A stretch of 64,000 bases of DNA from Anaerobacillus arseniciselenatis (GTDB taxonomy: Bacteria; Bacillota; Bacilli; Bacillales; Anaerobacillaceae): positions 1 through 64,000 of the forward strand of contig NZ_MLQQ01000044.1 in NCBI RefSeq assembly GCF_001865995.1, written 5' to 3'. Within the stretch, counting starts at the first letter, position 1; every line of letters begins with the position of its first letter. The translations under genes were made by a program, and so were the position numbers. The notes under the pieces are model-generated. The model saw nothing but the letters and a program-made list of their open reading frames with translations. It ran no database searches and was not told the DNA's origin. Below are positions 59,439-64,000 of the stretch, in pieces.

Positions 59439-60890
59439 ATGGAAACAAGTGAACAGTTACATCAACAAGAAGAGGTGCTGGATGATGGTGAAAAAGAACC
59501 AACAATATTAGATCATGGGGAAGGAAGGACTTCAAAGCGGAATAAATCTTACGAACTAGCAGAGTCTCGTATGTATACTGAACGCAACGCAGAAGTTGAT
59601 TACAAGATTTTATTAGCTCTTTATGAACATCGTGCATTAACTCCTACTCAGGTTAAAAAAGTATGGTTTCCGAACGCTCATGAAAATTCAATTCGTAATC
59701 GAATGAAAGCTTTAGCTGACCGAAAGCTTCTTACGGTTAATTTGAGAACAGGGATCAAATCACGACCTATTCATATTTATAGCTTGGCGTCTTTTGGTCT
59801 ACGTATATTGACCGAAAACATCTTAGAAGTGATGGAGTATGAGCCAAAGTTAGATGAACGAAAAGAACATTACACTGTTGATGACTTAAAAGTGAGGCAT
59901 CAACACAACCATCATTACGAATTGCAGGAGTGGGTCATAGATGTATTGGCAAAACGACCAGAACTATTTCATTGTGAATGGAGACGTTTTCCCTTTGTAG
60001 AAAATGAAGAAACAATAAAAGTTAAACCAGATTGGCTATTTATCGAAGTTGATGAAGAAATCAAGAGAATGGTTGATGAAGATCGAACAAATAATCCATT
60101 GCTTTATCCTTACCTTTATCGAAAAGAACAGTTTAGCAAAATGGAATACAAACCATTACTTTGTGTGGAATGTGATCGTGGTACAATGAACCGTTCTGAG
60201 TTAGTTGATAAATGGGAGAGCTACCGAAAGTTACCCGACGAATATAAACCCGAAGCTATTGTAGTTTTTCACAATTCTGCAAAAAATGGTGAAATGAGAC
60301 ACCGTTCAATTCGGAATACCTTGAGTTATGCCTTTGAATTAGAAGCTATTCGTAATGAAATACAATTATTTCAGGGGGATCACAAACTTACACAAGATGT
60401 TGTTTCTCTATACTTTGAAAGAGACAAGGATTTACTAGCAAATGAGGAAATGACAAATAAGCAGCAACTAAAACACTTCGTTAAATCTTATAGTAGCAGT
60501 ATGGAGAATGGGGAAGCATCCGTTCTTGATATAGACAAATCAGTAACACACTTAAAGTTGCCGTTACGTCCTGATGTCCTCATTATGAAACAAATAGATA
60601 GCAAGCCTACCTTACAAATCGTATTTTATGCAATGCCAGGATGGGTAAATCCTATGATTAAAATACAATCTCTTAAGCGTTGGATCAAGGAAGGGCATCT
60701 ATCTGAGTTCTCTGAGATTAAATTCGTTCTCTTATATCCTGATACAACCTTTTACCATGATATAAAAACAACAGATGATGATATTTTCTATGTTTCTTTT
60801 AAAGATGTTGAGGAACATGGCGCATGGGGGATGGCTTACTATGAAGAACGTAAGAATAAAAAAGTAAATTGGCGAGAGGTGGTGTTGTAG
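59439..60890 (+). CDS. replication-relaxation family protein
   Basis: A 483-residue protein with a winged-helix region (DYKILLALYEHRALTPTQVK then NRMKALADRKLLTV, residues about 52-115) and a nuclease-like region (RHQHNHHYELQEWV; WRRFPFVENE; IKVKPDWLFIEVDE; CVECDRGTMNRSELVDKW), matching Replic_Relax-family proteins of Gram-positive conjugative plasmids and suggested to act on transfer DNA. It overlaps the VirD4 gene by one base. GGAAGGAGG precedes ATG 59439. Confidence 0.72.
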   Translation: METSEQLHQQEEVLDDGEKEPTILDHGEGRTSKRNKSYELAESRMYTERNAEVDYKILLALYEHRALTPTQVKKVWFPNAHENSIRNRMKALADRKLLTVNLRTGIKSRPIHIYSLASFGLRILTENILEVMEYEPKLDERKEHYTVDDLKVRHQHNHHYELQEWVIDVLAKRPELFHCEWRRFPFVENEETIKVKPDWLFIEVDEEIKRMVDEDRTNNPLLYPYLYRKEQFSKMEYKPLLCVECDRGTMNRSELVDKWESYRKLPDEYKPEAIVVFHNSAKNGEMRHRSIRNTLSYAFELEAIRNEIQLFQGDHKLTQDVVSLYFERDKDLLANEEMTNKQQLKHFVKSYSSSMENGEASVLDIDKSVTHLKLPLRPDVLIMKQIDSKPTLQIVFYAMPGWVNPMIKIQSLKRWIKEGHLSEFSEIKFVLLYPDTTFYHDIKTTDDDIFYVSFKDVEEHGAWGMAYYEERKNKKVNWREVVL

Positions 60891-63706
60891 TGACAACTAA
60901 TCCATTTATTCGCTTTTTGACTGAAAATAGAAGGCTGCCCACAGTCATAAATATTGGACTTCATGCTGTTAGTATAAATATTTTATACTCATTTTTATTG
61001 ATGAGTACTTCTGTATTTTTGTTACGTTCCAAATGGGATGCGGTGATTGTTCAGGAAACAATACCTATCGTCGGGTATCTTGCTCCTTACTCGTTTTATA
61101 CAGTTCCTGATAATTTCTCTTATGTATGGGGAGCAGCTGCAATGATATGGATTTGGGTCACGTGGCTTTTTAGTACACGTATATCCAATACCAATAAAAC
61201 TGTTCTCCGCCGAATGTTTAGTTTTAGTATTACATGGATAAGTTCTAGTTTAATTATTATCTTTTATAGCTTACGTATAATTAAAGTGATGGGGTATGAA
61301 AAGGTAGTCTCTTTACACTATACGATAGAGCCACAATACCAAGAAATTATGAGTATCAGCTCATTACAAATTATTGGGTTTTTACTTATGTTCATCCCTA
61401 TTGCTGTTATGGTTTCCTTTACTTTATGGTTAATTGGTCAATATCAAGAAGATACAAGAATAAAAGAGTGGTTTAGAACCTATAAATTTGAACGTGGATG
61501 GATGGGACGATTTGGTGATGAAACGATTAACCAATTACCTGATATCCAACTAGCACGAAACGCAGAAACAAATGCACCTGTCGTTATGCAAGGCGAAAGT
61601 AGGCAGCTAGGGACTTTGTTAATCGGGCCTCCTGGTTCTGGTAAAACTTCAATAAAAATTAAAACAGCTTTTAAAACCGACTTAGGACACATTCAGAGAA
61701 TGATTAATGCTTATCCTACTTATAAAAAGCGTTATGGTTTTGGAACTGAGGAATTTGTAAAGAAGATGGCTAATCACTTAATAGGTTCGATTATCATAGA
61801 GCCTGCTAAAGACCTTTGTGATGATGCCTATGAATTAGTAAAAGACCACAATATTCCTGAAGAATTTATTGTTTACTTAGACCCAAGTAATCCGAAGACA
61901 CCGGGGTTTAATATGATGGTTGGTCCTACCTCGGAGGTTGTAGAGACAATCACTGCTGTTTTAGAATCAGTTGCCGAAACGAAAGATGAGTTTTTCAAGC
62001 AGGCAGCTAGAAGTGTATTAAAACATTATGTATATTTGCTTAAGTTTTCAAAAGGTGACGATTGCACCATTTTAGATTTAGATGATTTATACCAAGATCC
62101 TAGAAAAGCAATGGACCTACTAGAAGAGTTAGAGAAAAAGGTTCCAACAGACGATGAAGTCAACAACATGGATCAAGATGGACGTATCTACTGGATCATT
62201 GTAAAGAAAATAGTTCGGTGGTTCCGAAATGAAGGACTTTCTATTCAAACCTCTCGTGACGGTATGGTTGAAAAATATCCTAGTGGCCATGAACACGAAG
62301 GTAAATTGAAGGTTAATGATTTACAGTTCGAATTTACTCGTCAAACAAGAAACTTACTATCGGATATTACCAAAAACCCTTATCTTGCAAGAATACTTTA
62401 TGCAGAGAATGAGGTAGATCTAAATAGGATATTTACAAAGGGCGGAATTCTCCTTGTTAACACTGATCTTGGTAATCTTAAAGCTTTATCTTCTATTTTT
62501 GGTAAACTAGTTTTACTTTGTGTCCAAAATGCTGTTTTTCGTCGTAAAGGAACTGAGAAAACCCGTCCTATGGTCTCGTTTTATGCTGACGAATTTTATG
62601 ATTATATGAATGAAGATTTTTTACAACTAACATCACAAGGACGTAAATATAAATTCGCTCCATTAGTTGCATGTCAATCGTTAACGCAATTTGGTGTTAA
62701 GTTCGGTAAGGACTTCACCGAGTCGATGTTAGGTACAATCCGAAATACGATTGTATACGGAGGTACAAGTTTGTATGATACGGAAATGCTCTCTAAATAT
62801 TTGGGTACAGAAGTTGTTGAGGAACTTCAAACTCGTGAAAGTTTCTCACCATCCTACATGGATTCTCCAAGTTTTTCAGTGGCAGAAACGCTTAATCGTG
62901 AAGAAAAAGAAATTGCGACTTCTGATGATATTATGTTCCAAGAATTTCGTTACTCGTATATTCGATTGGTGGATGATAAATCTTCTAAGAGAGCCATTCG
63001 AGCTGTAGGTGATTTTGTTGATACTTCTGAGGCTGAAAAATGGAAAAAGGCTATTAATAACAAAGCATTAGAGATGTTTTTAGAAGATTGGAAAAAAGAA
63101 GAGACTGAAAACGACTTTGTAAAGAATACGGATGAAGATGAACATACTTCTTTACATAAAGATTTAGCAAGTTTGAATGCGGAAGAGGAAAATACTGAGA
63201 CTATTAATGATGATTCAAATACAATTTCTAATGACCGTTTTAAAACTTATGTTCAACAAGGTGAAGGAACGGCACCTAGTAGAGACAAGTACTTTAAGGA
63301 AAGTAGAAATGAAGTAGCTGCAGCTGTAGAAGAATTAAAAGATGTTCCGGTAGAGACTGAGACGATCAAATCTAAGGTTGTACCTGATGAAGTAGTAGAG
63401 AAGAAAACACCTCCCCCAGCTGTTGCATCACCTTTTGTTGCTGCAAAAATAGAGGAAAAGAAGTCTATACCAACAACAAGCTTTTCAGCTGCCTTTGGCT
63501 CAAAGGAAAAAGAAAAGATTACTTCAAATAAAAATACTGCTACTAAACAAAGTAATTCATTTACTTCTGCTTTTTCTAAAACGAAAACCAGTGACGAAGA
63601 TTTATCGCCAGTAAAAACAGAAGAGTCTAGTACATTAAAAGATGTTCCTTTAGATGATCAAGCGTTAAACTTTTTAAATAAACTAAGAGAAACAGATGAA
63701 GATTAG
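60890..63706 (+). CDS. VirD4-like type IV coupling protein
   Basis: A 938-residue protein with N-terminal membrane segments (SINILYSFLLMSTSVFLL; MIWIWVTWLF; SSSLIIIFYSLRII; IIGFLLMFIPIAVMV), Walker A IGPPGSGKTSIKIK near residue 247, and Walker B VSFYADEFYDYM near residue 565, typical of coupling proteins that recruit the relaxosome. The C-terminal 200 residues are low-complexity and acidic, possibly binding substrate proteins. GTG 60890 follows GAGAGGTGG; it shares a base with the previous stop codon. Co-transcribed with the 59439 gene. Confidence 0.88.
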   Translation: MTTNPFIRFLTENRRLPTVINIGLHAVSINILYSFLLMSTSVFLLRSKWDAVIVQETIPIVGYLAPYSFYTVPDNFSYVWGAAAMIWIWVTWLFSTRISNTNKTVLRRMFSFSITWISSSLIIIFYSLRIIKVMGYEKVVSLHYTIEPQYQEIMSISSLQIIGFLLMFIPIAVMVSFTLWLIGQYQEDTRIKEWFRTYKFERGWMGRFGDETINQLPDIQLARNAETNAPVVMQGESRQLGTLLIGPPGSGKTSIKIKTAFKTDLGHIQRMINAYPTYKKRYGFGTEEFVKKMANHLIGSIIIEPAKDLCDDAYELVKDHNIPEEFIVYLDPSNPKTPGFNMMVGPTSEVVETITAVLESVAETKDEFFKQAARSVLKHYVYLLKFSKGDDCTILDLDDLYQDPRKAMDLLEELEKKVPTDDEVNNMDQDGRIYWIIVKKIVRWFRNEGLSIQTSRDGMVEKYPSGHEHEGKLKVNDLQFEFTRQTRNLLSDITKNPYLARILYAENEVDLNRIFTKGGILLVNTDLGNLKALSSIFGKLVLLCVQNAVFRRKGTEKTRPMVSFYADEFYDYMNEDFLQLTSQGRKYKFAPLVACQSLTQFGVKFGKDFTESMLGTIRNTIVYGGTSLYDTEMLSKYLGTEVVEELQTRESFSPSYMDSPSFSVAETLNREEKEIATSDDIMFQEFRYSYIRLVDDKSSKRAIRAVGDFVDTSEAEKWKKAINNKALEMFLEDWKKEETENDFVKNTDEDEHTSLHKDLASLNAEEENTETINDDSNTISNDRFKTYVQQGEGTAPSRDKYFKESRNEVAAAVEELKDVPVETETIKSKVVPDEVVEKKTPPPAVASPFVAAKIEEKKSIPTTSFSAAFGSKEKEKITSNKNTATKQSNSFTSAFSKTKTSDEDLSPVKTEESSTLKDVPLDDQALNFLNKLRETDED

Positions 63707-63828
63707 AATTTTTAATCACCATTCGAAGAAGTAAAACTGAAAAGTTGGTACTTCGTCTTGATTAGGTGGTTGATGTATTGTATGGTAATGATAACCTAAT
63801 AAGGAAATCAACTTATATCTCGGATGGG

Positions 63829-63875
63829 AGCACCATCGAGAAGAGGGTAATGCCCTTTTTTCGGTGGTGCTTTTT
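63829..63875 (+). terminator. terminator hairpin before the last gene
   Basis: AGCACCATCGA pairs with TCGGTGGTGCT followed by TTTT; an inner AGGG/CCCT stem lies within. It may end the VirD4 transcript or act as a leader for the gene starting near 63970. Confidence 0.6.
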
Positions 63876-63969
63876 GTATACATAAAGAGATTAAGTAGCA
63901 ACAATATACTAGTTTTTAAACATAGACATAGTAACAGACTAGATTTAAAATAAAAGGAGGTTGACTTTA

Positions 63970-64000
63970 TTGAAAGGGGGAGTAAGAACATTGAGTATCA
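63970..64000 (+). CDS. start of a gene cut by the window end
   Basis: AAAGGAGG precedes TTG 63970; AAGGGGGAG also precedes TTG 63991 in the same frame. Only about ten codons (MKGGVRTLSI) lie in the window, so no product can be named. Confidence 0.4.
   Translation, partial: MKGGVRTLSI

Overview
The window is AT-rich low-GC Firmicute DNA and reads as part of a large conjugative plasmid of the Bacillus cereus group. The main pointers are a TubZ/TubR type III replicon-partition pair (56488-58185), a Gram-positive type IV secretion operon (45368-53609, plus VirD4 at 60890-63706), genes for spore appendage and exosporium proteins (10744-13247), a PlcR/PapR-like peptide quorum-sensing pair (35192-36259) and two Spo0E-family phosphatases. 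No rRNA, tRNA or CRISPR array was seen. Assignments come from reading motifs by eye; no database search was run.

Layout. 1-3306: small hypothetical genes, a ParE/RelE-like toxin, a MerR-like DNA-binding protein and two convergent Spo0E-like genes. 3570-8463: an HD-GYP protein, a secreted thermonuclease lipoprotein, a compact HEPN-motif protein flanked by two copies of a hairpin with an identical loop core, a resolvase remnant and unknown genes. 9083-17206: an isolated Tn3-type inverted repeat, a frameshifted resolvase, then an intact Tn3-family transposon (10236-17206, 38-bp inverted repeats, 5-bp AACAA duplication) whose cargo is spore surface genes. 17409-21870: a gene with 39-residue repeats, apparently cut in two by a TniA/TniB-type transposon. 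21910-29936: a defence-like block with an AAA ATPase carrying an S1 domain, two DNA methyltransferases, an AlwI-like restriction enzyme and a decayed nuclease gene. 30173-39947: accessory genes, a gene with an internal amber codon, a first single-strand DNA-binding/Rad52-like pair, and the PlcR/PapR-like circuit with a secreted protein and a lipoprotein downstream. 40068-44502: a second Rad52-like/SSB operon behind an elaborate leader RNA, then an IS605-type TnpB element inside plasmid genes. 44522-53609: the mating-channel operon (VirB2-, VirB3-, VirB4- and VirB6-like proteins and a cell-wall hydrolase). 53641-58390: small membrane genes, a coiled-coil protein, tubZ, tubR and a centromere-like repeat array. 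58391-64000: a long non-coding stretch, then a replication-relaxation family gene and the VirD4 coupling protein.

How it fits together. TubZ/TubR and their repeats maintain the plasmid; the VirB-like operon, VirD4 and the replication-relaxation protein form the transfer machinery; the SSB and Rad52-like proteins probably handle single-stranded DNA during transfer or establishment. Three operons share a leader built on GCGGAnnACGCAA followed by an intrinsic-terminator hairpin, and several genes share a TTACAC..TTAGGAGGA start region, which suggests plasmid-wide control. The cargo (spore appendages, restriction-modification, quorum sensing, secreted proteins) alters host surface, defence and signalling.
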